From Paramesorhizobium endophyticum (GTDB lineage: Bacteria > Pseudomonadota > Alphaproteobacteria > Rhizobiales > Rhizobiaceae): a DNA stretch of 64,000 nucleotides. Positions 17,283-26,246 of this stretch are shown here, in pieces (positions within the stretch are counted from its first letter, which is position 1; the number at the start of each line of letters is the position of its first letter). The position numbers and the translations under genes are program-made. The stretch spans positions 272,008-336,007 of the forward strand of contig NZ_BMHH01000004.1 of NCBI RefSeq assembly GCF_014640615.1, in the 5' to 3' direction. The notes beneath the pieces are model-generated. The model did not search any database. It was not told the DNA's origin and worked only from the letters and a program-made list of their open reading frames with translations.

Positions 17283-17700
17283 CGGCAAGGCGAACCGTCG
17301 ACTGACGCCCGGCCTCCGTGATGTAGTCGGCCTGCCAGGAGAGCATCAGTTTGGGATACTGCCACGCCCCCACGGCTACGAACGCCGCCGCGACTGCTGC
17401 GGCGATGCCCGTTTTCCATCCTGCGCCAATCCCTCGCCTTTGGGAAACGGCGGATGCCCTGTGAACCGGGGTGTTCGCGGACGGAAGAGTCCGGACTGCT
17501 TTTGCAAACGCGCTGGAGCCCCACATCGCTTCAAGCGAGCGGAACTCCGTTTCATGGTGGGGATCACGCGCCAGCCACGCCTCGAATTCCTGCAGAACGC
17601 CCGGATCGGGTTCCGCGTCGCGCAGGCGCAGGAACCACTCAAGCGCCTCATCCGCTACCGGATCGCCGTTGATGTATCCCACCGCTCGGTTCGTCTTCAT
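17283..17700 (-). pseudogene. FecR-type anti-sigma regulator, 3' end lost by deletion
   Basis: This keeps the N-terminal DUF4880 part of FecR (VADEALEWFLRLRD, LQEFEAWLARDPHHETEFRSLEAMWG), a membrane segment GIAAAVAAAFVAVGAW, and the beginning of the periplasmic FecR domain (ADYITEAGRQSTVRLADG). At that point, about 140 residues in, the reading frame runs into permease sequence in another frame. The periplasmic receptor-sensing half is gone. FecR normally carries the signal from a TonB-dependent receptor to the FecI sigma factor, whose gene (17849-18305) is also broken. Confidence 0.87.
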
Positions 17701-17848
17701 CCGCGCCGCTGCGTCCCACTCAGGCTATCCAATCTTCAGTGTACCGCGGGTTCCTGTTACCTTGACGTTCGGCGGCATGGAATCCGGCAAAGAAGCCCTT
17801 GCAGGCCAGTTTTACCCGAGCTATCCCCCATGCCAGCGCCTGCCTCGG

Positions 17849-18305
17849 TCATTTGTTATCCAGCCGGGCGAGAGCATCCCGGCAATGTCCCAAGGCAAGC
17901 TTCAGATCGTTGAATACCGTTCGTTCCGATATTCCGAGATGCTCGGCTATGCGCGCGTTCGACCATTCTTCGAGCCGGCTCAAAACCAGCACCTTCTGCG
18001 CCCGTTCCGGAAGCCTTGAGAGAGCCTCCCTGAACAGGCGAAGCTTCTCGCGCTCGACAATGGCTTCTTCAATAGAGACGACATCGGCGGGAACATTGGC
18101 AAGGGCCGCCTCGTCCACCCCTTCAGCCTCGACATTGGCCCGGATGCGATTCCGCCGCAAATGATCAAGGGCGAGATTGCGGGCCGTCTGATGCAGGTAG
18201 GCTTCAATATGCTGGATAGGGCCATTGTCAGCGGCACGGCATGCCCCTAATATAGGTTTCCTGCGCCAGCTCTTCCGCCCCTGTCCCCCCGACAACGCGT
18301 CCATT
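17849..18305 (-). pseudogene. FecI-type ECF sigma factor, 5'-truncated and frameshifted
   Basis: The C-terminal part is a clear ECF sigma factor: IEAYLHQTARNLALDHLRRNRIRANV (region 2.3-2.4), LFREALSRLPERAQKVLVLSRLEEWSNARIAEHLGISERTVFNDL (region 4). The start of region 2, VVGGTGAEELAQETYIRG, sits in a different frame that hits a stop, so a frameshift separates them near 18240. The first 25 or so codons are missing: the reading abuts the stop of the dehydrogenase gene at 18306. An open frame from 18304 exists, but its first 20 residues are the out-of-frame version. No receptor gene is nearby. Confidence 0.8.
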
Positions 18306-19325
18306 TCAGATCCTTTCGATGATGATCTTCAGGATGTCGTTTCGGTTGGCGTCCCAATAGGGAAGCGCCTCTTCCGCCTTAGCAAACGGGAATGTTTTCG
18401 AGATCAGGCGGTCCGCCTCGGGCCCGAGCTTTTCCAGATGCCGGATGACCGCCTCGAAATCGGTAAGCGTAGCGTTGCGCGAGCCCATGATGTCGAGTTC
18501 TTTCAAATTGAAGAACTGCGTCTGGTAGGTGACCGGCGCCTTGGAGTAGCCGACGTAGACGACACGCCCGGCAAAGCAGGCGAGATCGACAGCCTGGGTG
18601 AAGGTGACCGGCAGGCCGACCGCCTCGAAGGCGACATCCACGCCGTCGCCCCCAGTCTGTTCCTTGACCTTCTCAACCACGTCTTCGCCGCTCGGCAGCG
18701 CATGCGCCGCGCCGAACCGCAAGGCAAGCTCGCGCTTCTCCGCGCTCGGATCGATGGCGATGGCCTTCGCGCCGCGCGCCACCGCGCCGATCAACACGCC
18801 CATGCCGATCATGCCGCAGCCCAGCACCGCAACAATATCCCCCGCTTCGACACGCCCTCGTGCGACCGCGTGAAAACCGACCGAAAGCGGCTCCACCAGC
18901 GCCAGATGGCGCGGCTCGAGCGTGTCGTTGAGGATGAGCTTTTCCGCCGGCAGCACGATCTCCTCGGCCAGCCCGCCATCCTGCTGCACGCCCAGCGTCC
19001 TGTTGGAGCGGCAGGCATTGAGCCGTCCCTTCCGGCAGGAGCTGCACTCCCCGCAATTAGTATAGGGCATGACGATCACGCGCCTGCCTGCTGAGTAAGC
19101 AGCCGCAACGCCCTCGCCGGCTTCGATGATTTCGCCGCCGATCTCGTGGCCGGGGATGCGCGGCAATTGCACCAGCGGGTTGAGCCCCTTGAAGGTATTG
19201 AAATCACTGCCGCACAGCCCGACATGGCGCACCCGTACCCGGACATGACCTGGCAGCAGGGGCGCTTCGGCGATTTCGGCGAAGCGGGTGACGTTTTCGC
19301 TCTCTATACGCATCGCCTTGATCAT
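18306..19325 (-). CDS. Zinc-dependent medium-chain dehydrogenase of an aldonate/polyol pathway
   Basis: A 339-residue MDR-family NAD(P) dehydrogenase. The catalytic zinc site has GLCGSD and GHEIGGEI, the structural zinc loop is CGECSSCRKGRLNAC, and the nucleotide fold carries VLGCGMIGMGV. It most resembles sugar-acid dehydrogenases of the L-gulonate/L-galactonate 5-dehydrogenase group, which make a keto-aldonate. That fits its place 18 bases downstream of a UxaA-type dehydratase in the same leftward operon. The exact substrate is inference. Its 3' end lies directly against the broken sigma-factor gene. Confidence 0.88.
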   Translation of the reverse strand: MIKAMRIESENVTRFAEIAEAPLLPGHVRVRVRHVGLCGSDFNTFKGLNPLVQLPRIPGHEIGGEIIEAGEGVAAAYSAGRRVIVMPYTNCGECSSCRKGRLNACRSNRTLGVQQDGGLAEEIVLPAEKLILNDTLEPRHLALVEPLSVGFHAVARGRVEAGDIVAVLGCGMIGMGVLIGAVARGAKAIAIDPSAEKRELALRFGAAHALPSGEDVVEKVKEQTGGDGVDVAFEAVGLPVTFTQAVDLACFAGRVVYVGYSKAPVTYQTQFFNLKELDIMGSRNATLTDFEAVIRHLEKLGPEADRLISKTFPFAKAEEALPYWDANRNDILKIIIERI

Positions 19326-19343
19326 GAAATGTTTCCTGCTGTT

Positions 19344-20888
19344 TTACGTTACCGCGCCGACCTGCCAGGGCACGAATTCATTGTCGCCATAGTCGTAGAT
19401 CTCGCTCACCGTCTTCTGGCCGGATGCGACGGCGATGATGTGCTCGAAAATGCGCGCGCCGGATTCCTCAATCGTCTCTTCGCCGGTGACGATGCCGCCG
19501 CAATTGAAGTCCATGTCATCCTTCATGTGCCCGTACATTTCGGAGTTGGTGGCGATCTTGATGCACGGCGCGGGCTTGAAGCCGGAAACCGAGCCGCGGC
19601 CGGTGGTAAAGCAGATGACGTTGCAGCCGCCCGCCACTTGTCCCGTTACCGCGACGGGGTCGTAGCCCGGCGTGTCCATGAAGACGAAGCCCTGCTCGGT
19701 CACGGTCTCGGCGAATTCATAGACTGCCTTCAAAGGCATGGAACCGCCCTTGGCGACGGCGCCCAGCGACTTCTCTAGAATGGTGGTAAGACCGCCCAGC
19801 TTGTTGCCATGCGAGGGGTTGTTGTTGAGCTCGTCGCCATTGCGCGCGGTGTAGTCCCGCCACCAGTCGATGCGGGCGAGCAGCTTTTCCGCTACATCAG
19901 GGGTCACGGCACGCCGCGTCAACAGATGCTCCGCGCCATAGATCTCAGGCGTTTCGGAAAGCACCGTCGTGCCGCCATGGCGCACGATCATGTCCGAGGC
20001 GACCCCGAGCGCCGGATTGGCGGAAATGCCGGAATAGCCGTCCGACCCGCCGCATTCGAGGGCCACCTTCAGCTTCGAAAGCGGCTGTTTGGTGCGCGTC
20101 GCGGAATTGACCAGCGGCAGCATTTCCTTGATCTCAGCAATGGCCGCGTCGATGGTCTTGCGGGTGCCCCCATGCTGCTGGATCGTCATGGTGCGCAGGC
20201 GCGAGCCCTCCTCCATGCGATAATGCTCGAGGATCGGCGCGATCTGGTTGGTTTCGCAGCCGAGCCCGATTAGCAACACACCGCCGAAATTCGGATGCTT
20301 GGCATAGCCCTGGATGGTGCGCGTCAGCAGGCGGTAGCCTTCCGACTTGGTATTGAGCGCGCAGCCGCTGCCATGGGTCAAAGCCACCACGCCATCGACA
20401 TTGTCGAACCCGTCGAGGCCGCCCATGCGGTTGAAATAATCGGCAATATAGCGCGACACCGTGGCGGAGCAGTTCACCGACGAAATCACGCCGATATAAT
20501 TGCGCGCCCCAGCACCGCCCGCGCCGCGATCAAAGCCCATGAAATGCCGGCGCTCCGCCTCCGGCACCATGCCGCGCTCCTCGATATCGACGGAGAACTG
20601 GTGCTCGTGCTCGGAGGGTAGCATGGCAAGGTTCTGCAGATGCACATGCTCGCCCGCCGCGATATCCCTGGTGGCGACGCCGATGACCTGGCCGTATTTC
20701 AGGACTTCCCTGCCCTGCGGTATGGCGCGGATGGCGACCTTGTGCCCCCGCCCGATGAACTCCCGCGCGTTGAGGCCTTCTATCCCCGTGGGACCACCAG
20801 CACGAATTGGCGCGCGCGCAACCGCGACATCATCGGAGGGATGCAGCAGGATGACGGGCGCAACCGCCGTCACAATCATATCGCTCAT
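19344..20888 (-). CDS. uxaA: Altronate/galactarate dehydratase family protein (SAF + UxaA)
   Basis: A 514-residue iron-dependent sugar-acid dehydratase with both domains fused. The N-terminal SAF domain spans about residues 5-100 (VGHKVAIRAI-like block, VIGVATRDIAAGEHVHLQNL). The UxaA catalytic part has ALTHGSGCALN, GVLLIGLGCETNQ, LKVALECGGSDGYSGISANPALG and NNNPSHGNKLGGLTTILEKSLGAVAKGG. Such enzymes dehydrate D-altronate, galactarate or similar acids to 2-keto-3-deoxy products. The lactonase across the divergent promoter would supply the aldonate. The gene symbol is by family; the substrate could differ. Confidence 0.88.
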   Translation of the reverse strand: MSDMIVTAVAPVILLHPSDDVAVARAPIRAGGPTGIEGLNAREFIGRGHKVAIRAIPQGREVLKYGQVIGVATRDIAAGEHVHLQNLAMLPSEHEHQFSVDIEERGMVPEAERRHFMGFDRGAGGAGARNYIGVISSVNCSATVSRYIADYFNRMGGLDGFDNVDGVVALTHGSGCALNTKSEGYRLLTRTIQGYAKHPNFGGVLLIGLGCETNQIAPILEHYRMEEGSRLRTMTIQQHGGTRKTIDAAIAEIKEMLPLVNSATRTKQPLSKLKVALECGGSDGYSGISANPALGVASDMIVRHGGTTVLSETPEIYGAEHLLTRRAVTPDVAEKLLARIDWWRDYTARNGDELNNNPSHGNKLGGLTTILEKSLGAVAKGGSMPLKAVYEFAETVTEQGFVFMDTPGYDPVAVTGQVAGGCNVICFTTGRGSVSGFKPAPCIKIATNSEMYGHMKDDMDFNCGGIVTGEETIEESGARIFEHIIAVASGQKTVSEIYDYGDNEFVPWQVGAVT

Positions 20889-20911
20889 ATCAACTTCCTC
20901 CCCAAGCCACG

Positions 20912-21616
20912 CTAATCGCGCGGCTCATTATCCATCCAGCGCTGCTTGGACCGCTGCAAATGCGTCCGCATCGCCGCCTGCGCCTGTAAAGGATCCCTCG
21001 CCTCCAGCGCCGCATAAACCAGTTCATGTTCGGTGAGGGCCGAAACCCAGGTGTCGCTGTTCTCGAAACGGCTTCTGATCTGCGCCGTCAAAGGGCTGTG
21101 CCGCTCATCGAAGAGATCACCGACAATGCGTGTCAGGACGCTGTTGCCCGCCTGCTCGGCGATCAGCAGATGAAACTGCCGGTCAAGCTCCATCGCCTTG
21201 CGATCCATCCGGACATTGGCTTGCATCGCATCGAGCGTCGCGCGAAGCCGGGCAAGCGTCTCGGGAGTCATTCGCGCACAGGCCATCACCACGATGCCGC
21301 CTTCGACCACTTCCCGCGCCTGCATTATTTCAAGTGGGCTTTCACCGATGGAAAGGCCTTGCAACGCCCGCTGCTTCGGTTCGGCCGCCACATAGATGCC
21401 CGAGCCCATGCGGATTTCGACGCTGCCGGCGATCTCCAGCGCGATCAGCGCCTCGCGGAGCGAGGGACGCGACACGCCCAGTTGCTGCGCCAGTTCGCGC
21501 TCCGCCGGCAACCTGCTTCCAGCCGGAAACCTGCCCTCCTGGATCAGATGCCGGATCTTGTCCGCGATCTGCTGGTAAAGCCTGCGCGGCTCCGCCTGGC
21601 TGGTCTGCTCGCTCAT
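20912..21616 (-). CDS. GntR/FadR-family (FCD) transcriptional regulator
   Basis: A 234-residue regulator. The N-terminal winged helix is LYQQIADKIRHLIQEGRFPAGSRLPAERELAQQLGVSRPSLREAL and GSGIYV. The FCD effector domain has LDRQFHLLIAEQAGN, TEHELVYAALEARDP and AMRTHLQRSKQRW, which supply the Asp and His residues that bind a metal in this family. FCD members usually sense sugar acids. It leads the leftward operon and faces the transporter operon, so it probably controls both through the sites at 21629-21695. Confidence 0.93.
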   Translation of the reverse strand: MSEQTSQAEPRRLYQQIADKIRHLIQEGRFPAGSRLPAERELAQQLGVSRPSLREALIALEIAGSVEIRMGSGIYVAAEPKQRALQGLSIGESPLEIMQAREVVEGGIVVMACARMTPETLARLRATLDAMQANVRMDRKAMELDRQFHLLIAEQAGNSVLTRIVGDLFDERHSPLTAQIRSRFENSDTWVSALTEHELVYAALEARDPLQAQAAMRTHLQRSKQRWMDNEPRD

Positions 21617-21628
21617 CTCTCCTCCCGA

Positions 21629-21695
21629 ATTGGCCTTACCATATTAACGGACTTGGCCGATTGCAACGGCTGATCCGTATATTGGCTTGACCAAT
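21629..21695. promoter_or_regulatory. Two operator-like sites in the GntR/ABC divergent promoter
   Basis: ATTGGCCTTACCATAT (21629-21644) and ATTGGCTTGACCAAT (21681-21695) share the form ATTGG-N5-CCAAT, the second as a perfect inverted repeat. TGG...CCA dyads are typical of FadR-type GntR binding sites. One site lies 12 bases upstream of the gntR start, the other on the transporter side. No competing palindrome was seen. Confidence 0.6.
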
Positions 21696-21802
21696 TCGCA
21701 TCGTTTCGCTTTACTGCCTGAACGACACTGGGAGGACGCCATGCATGATGCCGTTGAGGAGCGGTTGTGCCGGGCGCAAAGTCGTAAACCGGGAGGAAAA
21801 AC

Positions 21803-22819
21803 ATGAAATTCGGAAAAATCCTTTTTGCGTCCGTGGCGCTGGCCGGTCTCATGGCCGCAAGCGGCGCGATGGCTGACACGTCGTCGAAGAAGATCGCCTT
21901 CTCCAACAATTATGCCGGAAATTCCTGGCGCCAGGCGATGCTGCAAAGCTGGGACAAGGTGACCAAGGAGGCTGTGAAAGCGGGCGTGGTGTCTGCCGCC
22001 GACGCCTTCACGACGGCTGAGAACCAGGCGACCGAGCAGGCCGCCCAGATCCAGAACATGATCCTGCAGGGCTATGACGCTATCGTCATCAATGCCGCCT
22101 CGCCGACTGCCCTCAACGGCGCGGTCAAGGAAGCCTGTGACGCGGGTATTGTGGTCGTTTCGTTTGACGGCATCGTCACCGAGCCCTGCGCTTGGCGCAT
22201 CGCGGTCGATTTTCAAAAAATGGGCGAAAGCCAGATCGACTATCTCGCCAAGCGCCTGCCCGAGGGCGGCAACCTGCTCGAAATCCGCGGCCTCGCCGGC
22301 GTTTCGGTGGACGAGAACATCCATGCCGGCATCGAGGCGGGCGTGAAGAAACATCCGAAGTTCAAGATCGTCGGCTCCGTCAATGGCGACTGGGCTTCCG
22401 ACGTCGCCCAGCGCGCGGTCGCCGGCATTCTGCCGAGCCTGCCGAAGATCGATGCAGTCGTGACGCAAGGCGGCGATGGCTACGGCGCGGCACAGGCTTT
22501 CGCCGCGGCCAAGCGCGAGACGCCTGTTATCATCATGGGCAACCGCGAAGATGAGTTGCAATGGTGGAAGCAGCAAAAAGACGCGAACGGCTATGAAACC
22601 ATGTCGGTTTCCATCGCGCCGGGTGTCTCCACCCTCGCCTTCTGGGTCGCGCAGCAAATTCTGGACGGCAAGGAAGTCAAGAAGGACCTCGTCGTTCCCT
22701 TCTTGAGCGTCGGCCAGGACACGCTCGATAAGGACCTCGCCAACACCCAGAAGGGTGGCGTGGCAAATGTCGAATACTCGCTTGAAGACGCGCAAAAGGT
22801 GATCGAGGCCGCGAAATAA
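21803..22819 (+). CDS. Sugar ABC transporter substrate-binding protein (RbsB type)
   Basis: A 338-residue periplasmic binding protein. The signal peptide is MKFGKILFASVALAGLMAASGAMA with cleavage after AMA. The mature part is of the ribose-binding (Peripla_BP_4) type: KIAFSNNYAGNSWRQAM, QAAQIQNMILQGYDAIVINAASP, GIVVVSFDGIV, DAVVTQGGDGYGAAQAF. It captures a sugar or sugar acid for the ATPase and permeases that follow. The GGAGG before the ATG is strong. A stable hairpin follows its stop, as often seen where binding protein is made in excess of the membrane parts. Confidence 0.93.
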   Translation: MKFGKILFASVALAGLMAASGAMADTSSKKIAFSNNYAGNSWRQAMLQSWDKVTKEAVKAGVVSAADAFTTAENQATEQAAQIQNMILQGYDAIVINAASPTALNGAVKEACDAGIVVVSFDGIVTEPCAWRIAVDFQKMGESQIDYLAKRLPEGGNLLEIRGLAGVSVDENIHAGIEAGVKKHPKFKIVGSVNGDWASDVAQRAVAGILPSLPKIDAVVTQGGDGYGAAQAFAAAKRETPVIIMGNREDELQWWKQQKDANGYETMSVSIAPGVSTLAFWVAQQILDGKEVKKDLVVPFLSVGQDTLDKDLANTQKGGVANVEYSLEDAQKVIEAAK

Positions 22820-22831
22820 GCGGCCGCCCTT

Positions 22832-22854
22832 GGGGCGGGTTCATTCCCCGCCCC
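22832..22854 (+). terminator. Intercistronic hairpin after the binding-protein gene
   Basis: GGGGCGGG (22832-22839) pairs with CCCGCCCC (22847-22854) around a 7-base loop, followed by ATTTTC. The stem is all G-C. It probably causes partial termination or protects the upstream mRNA, giving more binding protein than ATPase. Confidence 0.65.
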
Positions 22855-22883
22855 ATTTTCATCCCCAACAGCAGTTTGAGCGA

Positions 22884-24341
22884 ATGACAGAAGCCGAGAA
22901 AAACGAGGTCGTCGCCGCGCGCAATATCCATGTGCGGTTTGGCGCGGTAAGGGCGCTGGACGGCGCGGAATTCGTGATCCGCCAGGGCGAATGCGTGGGC
23001 CTCGTCGGCCATAATGGCGCGGGCAAGTCGACTATCGTCAATGTCATCAATGGCGGGCTCACACCGCATGAGGGCAGCCTCTCCTATCACGGCGAGCCGG
23101 GCCATGGCGTCGCCACCGCCCGCAAGGCTGGCATACGCTGCGTCTTTCAGGAGCTCTCGCTCTTCCCGAACCTGACGATTGCCGAAAATGTCCGCATCAT
23201 GCAGCCCGGTCTCATGGGCGCGAACTGGCGCGGCAAGGCCATCGATCTCATTTCGAAGAAGCTCGGCGAAATCTTCCCCGGCCACCAGATCGACTGTTCC
23301 GCCACCGTGGACGAGCTTTCCATTGCCGAGCGGCAGATGGTCGAGATCGCCATCAACTTCATCGCGCCGGGCCGCGCGCCGAAGCTCGTCATCCTCGATG
23401 AGCCGACCTCATCGCTCGATGCCGGCATCGCCGCGCAGCTCATGGCCTATGTGCGCAAATTCACCGCCACAGGCGGCGCAATCATCCTCATTTCGCACAT
23501 GCTGGGCGAGATCCTCTCCACTTGCGACCGCATCGTGGTCATGAAGGACGGCAAGGTGGTCGCCGACCGCGCGGCGATAGAGTTCACCAATCGCAGCCTC
23601 GTCGAAGCCATGGGCAGCGTCGAGCGGGAGAAATCCACGCGCCGTGTGGTGAAAACCGAAATGGCGGGCGCAGCGGTCCTGTCCCTTCCCCAGCGTTCCC
23701 GCGATATCAAGCCGTTCCGGGCCCTCAAGGGCGAGGTGATCGGCCTTGCCGGTCTCGCCGGACACGGGCAGACCAAAATGCTGCTCGACCTCTATTATGC
23801 CCGGCGTCCGAACTGGCTCCCGGCCCGCGAGTGCGACATCGCGTTCGTTGCGGGCGACCGCAGCCTCAACGGCACTTTTCCGCTTTGGAGCATCCTCCAC
23901 AATCTGACTATCGGCTCGCTCGACCGGCTATCGTCATTCAAGCTCGTCGATCAAAAGCGGGAGGATGCACTCGGAAGCCAGTGGAAGGAGCGGATACAGA
24001 TCCGCACGCCCGACATGGCCAACCGCATCCTGTCGCTATCGGGCGGCAACCAGCAGAAAGTGCTTTTCGCCCGCGCGCTCGCCACCAGCGCCACCACCAT
24101 TCTGATGGACGATCCCATGCGCGGCGTCGATGTCGGCACCAAGCAGGAAGTCTATGAGATCCTGCGCCATGAGGCCGAACAGGGCCGAACCTTCGTCTGG
24201 TACTCAACCGAAATGGATGAAATCGAACTCTGCGACCGGGTCTATGTCTTCCGCGACGGCGCCATTGTCGCGGAGTTGGCCGGCGAGGACATTACGGAAA
24301 AGAACGTGCTTGCTGCCTCCTTCGAGGGAGGACACGGCTGA
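22884..24341 (+). CDS. Sugar ABC transporter ATP-binding protein (RbsA type, duplicated)
   Basis: A 485-residue protein with two fused nucleotide-binding domains. The first has Walker A GHNGAGKST at residues 42-50, the signature SIAERQM and Walker B LVILDEPTSSLD. The second lacks a full Walker A (GLAGHGQTKM), as is usual in RbsA/AraG proteins, but keeps LSGGNQQKVLFARAL and the DDPMRGVDVGTKQE block. It powers import of the ligand of the upstream binding protein. I chose the ATG at 22884; an earlier start would add residues encoded by the hairpin. Its TGA overlaps the ATG of the next permease. Confidence 0.92.
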   Translation: MTEAEKNEVVAARNIHVRFGAVRALDGAEFVIRQGECVGLVGHNGAGKSTIVNVINGGLTPHEGSLSYHGEPGHGVATARKAGIRCVFQELSLFPNLTIAENVRIMQPGLMGANWRGKAIDLISKKLGEIFPGHQIDCSATVDELSIAERQMVEIAINFIAPGRAPKLVILDEPTSSLDAGIAAQLMAYVRKFTATGGAIILISHMLGEILSTCDRIVVMKDGKVVADRAAIEFTNRSLVEAMGSVEREKSTRRVVKTEMAGAAVLSLPQRSRDIKPFRALKGEVIGLAGLAGHGQTKMLLDLYYARRPNWLPARECDIAFVAGDRSLNGTFPLWSILHNLTIGSLDRLSSFKLVDQKREDALGSQWKERIQIRTPDMANRILSLSGGNQQKVLFARALATSATTILMDDPMRGVDVGTKQEVYEILRHEAEQGRTFVWYSTEMDEIELCDRVYVFRDGAIVAELAGEDITEKNVLAASFEGGHG

Positions 24342-25282
24342 TGCGCCTCTCATCCTCCACCATCCGCCTGCTGACGCCGGCGTTCTCGCTGGCCCTTCTG
24401 CTCGCCGCCGTCTTCTATATGCAGCCGCGCGCCATGAGCTATACCGGGCTGAACCTGCTCTTCAATCTCGCCGTGCCGATTGCGCTGGCGACGATTGCGC
24501 AGATGCTCATTATGGCGGTGAGCGATCTCGATCTCTCGATGGGCACCTTCGTCAGCTTCGTTGTCTGCGTCGCGGCGACATGGCTCAACACCGCGCCTGT
24601 CATCGGCGTCCTGATCCTCATCGCCGCGATTGCAACCTATGCGGCGCTGGGCGCGATTATCCATCTGCGCAATTTGCCCTCCATCGTCGTCACGCTCGGC
24701 ATGAGCTTCGTCTGGGGTGGTTTCGCGGTGCTATTGCTTCCCTCCCCCGGCGGGCAGGCGCCGGACTGGGCGCGGTGGATCATGACCGCCAAGCCGCCCT
24801 TCGTCCCCATGGCCATTGTCGCCAGCATATTGATCGCCCTCGTGACGCATTTCATCGTCATGCGCTCCACCTTCGGCGTGCTGATGCGCGGCGCGGGCGG
24901 CAATGCCCGCTCCATCGAGCGCGCCGGCTGGTCGATCACCGCCATCCGCGCCGGCACCTACGCCCTCGCCGCTTTCTTCGCGGTGCTTGCAGGCATCGCG
25001 CTTGTCGGCCTCACCACCTCGGCGGATGCCAATATCGCGCTACGCTATACGCTACTGTCCATCGCAGGCGTCATCCTGGGCGGCGGCGAGTTCGTCGGCG
25101 GACGTGTTTCGCCCATCGGCGCGGTCATTGGCGCATTGACGCTGACGCTCGCCGGCTCGTTCCTCTCCTTCATGCGCATATCGCCCGACTGGCAGATCGG
25201 TGCGCAAGGCGGCATTCTCATCGTCGTGCTGGCACTGCGCCTCTTCCTCAATCGCCTCGAAAAACAGGGAAAGAAGCAATGA
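24341..25282 (+). CDS. Sugar ABC transporter permease (RbsC/AraH type)
   Basis: A 313-residue inner-membrane permease with 8-10 hydrophobic segments. RbsC/BPD_transp_2 features are MLIMAVSDLDLSMGTFVSFV, LRNLPSIVVTLGMSFVWGG and SIAGVILGGGEFVGGRVSPIGAVIGALTL (conserved loop block in pieces). It overlaps the ATPase gene by one base and the next permease by four, so the transporter genes are translationally coupled. It probably pairs with the second permease as a heterodimer. Confidence 0.9.
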   Translation: MRLSSSTIRLLTPAFSLALLLAAVFYMQPRAMSYTGLNLLFNLAVPIALATIAQMLIMAVSDLDLSMGTFVSFVVCVAATWLNTAPVIGVLILIAAIATYAALGAIIHLRNLPSIVVTLGMSFVWGGFAVLLLPSPGGQAPDWARWIMTAKPPFVPMAIVASILIALVTHFIVMRSTFGVLMRGAGGNARSIERAGWSITAIRAGTYALAAFFAVLAGIALVGLTTSADANIALRYTLLSIAGVILGGGEFVGGRVSPIGAVIGALTLTLAGSFLSFMRISPDWQIGAQGGILIVVLALRLFLNRLEKQGKKQ

Positions 25283-26226
25283 ACGCCCTTTCCGCCCTCA
25301 ACCGTCGCCCCTGGATCTGGTCGTTCCTTGCTGCCGCCGCGGTCTGGCTTGCCACACTCTTCTTCACAGGCGGCGCGGGTGCGCACGGCCTTTCCCACGC
25401 AGCCCTCACCTTCGCCTCCTTCTCGGTGATCGTCGGCCTCGGGCAGATGTTCGTCATCACCCTCGGCCCCGGCAATATTGACCTCTCTGTGCCCGCCAAC
25501 ATGACGCTCGCCGCAACGCTGGCGCTGAAACTCATGGACTCGCAGGACGGCATGGTTTTGGCGGGGCTTGCCGTCGCGCTCCTTACCGGCTTGGCCATCG
25601 GCATCTGCAATTATGCGCTCATCAAGCTCTTACGCATTCCTCCCATCATCGCCACCCTGTCGATGAGTTTCCTCATCCAGTCCGCCGCCATCTGGAGCAA
25701 TCGCGGGTTGCGGGTAAAGCCGCCCGAAAGCCTGGCGGAATTCACCACCGCCTCAACGCTCGGGCTTCCCAATGTCGCCCTCGTCGCCATCGTCCTCTCG
25801 CTGATCGGCTGGGTATTGCTCAAAAAAAGCATCTATGGGCGCTGGATTTCCGCCATCGGGCAGAACCCGTTCGCCGCGCGCATGGCGGGAATTCCGGTCG
25901 ATGGCACGCGCTTCGTCACCTATCTTCTCTGCGCGGTACTGGCCTCGCTCTGCGGCTTCCTGCTCGCCTGCTTCTCGGGCGGCGCGGCGCTCAATATGGG
26001 CGCGGAATATCTGCTGATGTCCATCGCCGTCGTGATCATCGGCGGCACGGCTGTCGCGGGCGGGGATTCCAACGTTCCAGGCATCTGGGGCGCCGCACTC
26101 TTCATGTTCCTTATCGTCTCGATGCTCAACACCTATGGTTTCGGCGCGGGCGTCCGGCTCGTCTTGACCGGGCTCACAATCATCGCGGTGATCATGCTTG
26201 CCAGCGGCCGCAGATCAGAACGCTGA
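25279..26226 (+). CDS. Second sugar ABC transporter permease
   Basis: A 315-residue permease of the same RbsC family: VGLGQMFVITLGPGNIDLSVP, LLRIPPIIATLSMSFLIQSAA, GQNPFAARMAGIPVDGTRFVTYLL and SIAVVIIGGTAVAGGDSNVPGIWGAALFMF, with about nine membrane segments. The start is ATG at 25279 (GGGAAAGAAGCA just upstream), overlapping the first permease by four bases. A much longer open frame starting at 24130 in the same frame runs antiparallel to family expectations and is not real coding. Two different permeases suggest a heterodimeric pore. Confidence 0.9.
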   Translation: MNALSALNRRPWIWSFLAAAAVWLATLFFTGGAGAHGLSHAALTFASFSVIVGLGQMFVITLGPGNIDLSVPANMTLAATLALKLMDSQDGMVLAGLAVALLTGLAIGICNYALIKLLRIPPIIATLSMSFLIQSAAIWSNRGLRVKPPESLAEFTTASTLGLPNVALVAIVLSLIGWVLLKKSIYGRWISAIGQNPFAARMAGIPVDGTRFVTYLLCAVLASLCGFLLACFSGGAALNMGAEYLLMSIAVVIIGGTAVAGGDSNVPGIWGAALFMFLIVSMLNTYGFGAGVRLVLTGLTIIAVIMLASGRRSER

Positions 26227-26246
26227 GCTTTTCCGGAGTTATTCTC

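Noticed and set aside
24130..25278. Upstream extension of the second permease frame
   Set aside because: In frame with the permease, but it crosses the ATPase end and the first permease in a wrong frame; His/Arg/Ala-rich translation has no membrane pattern.
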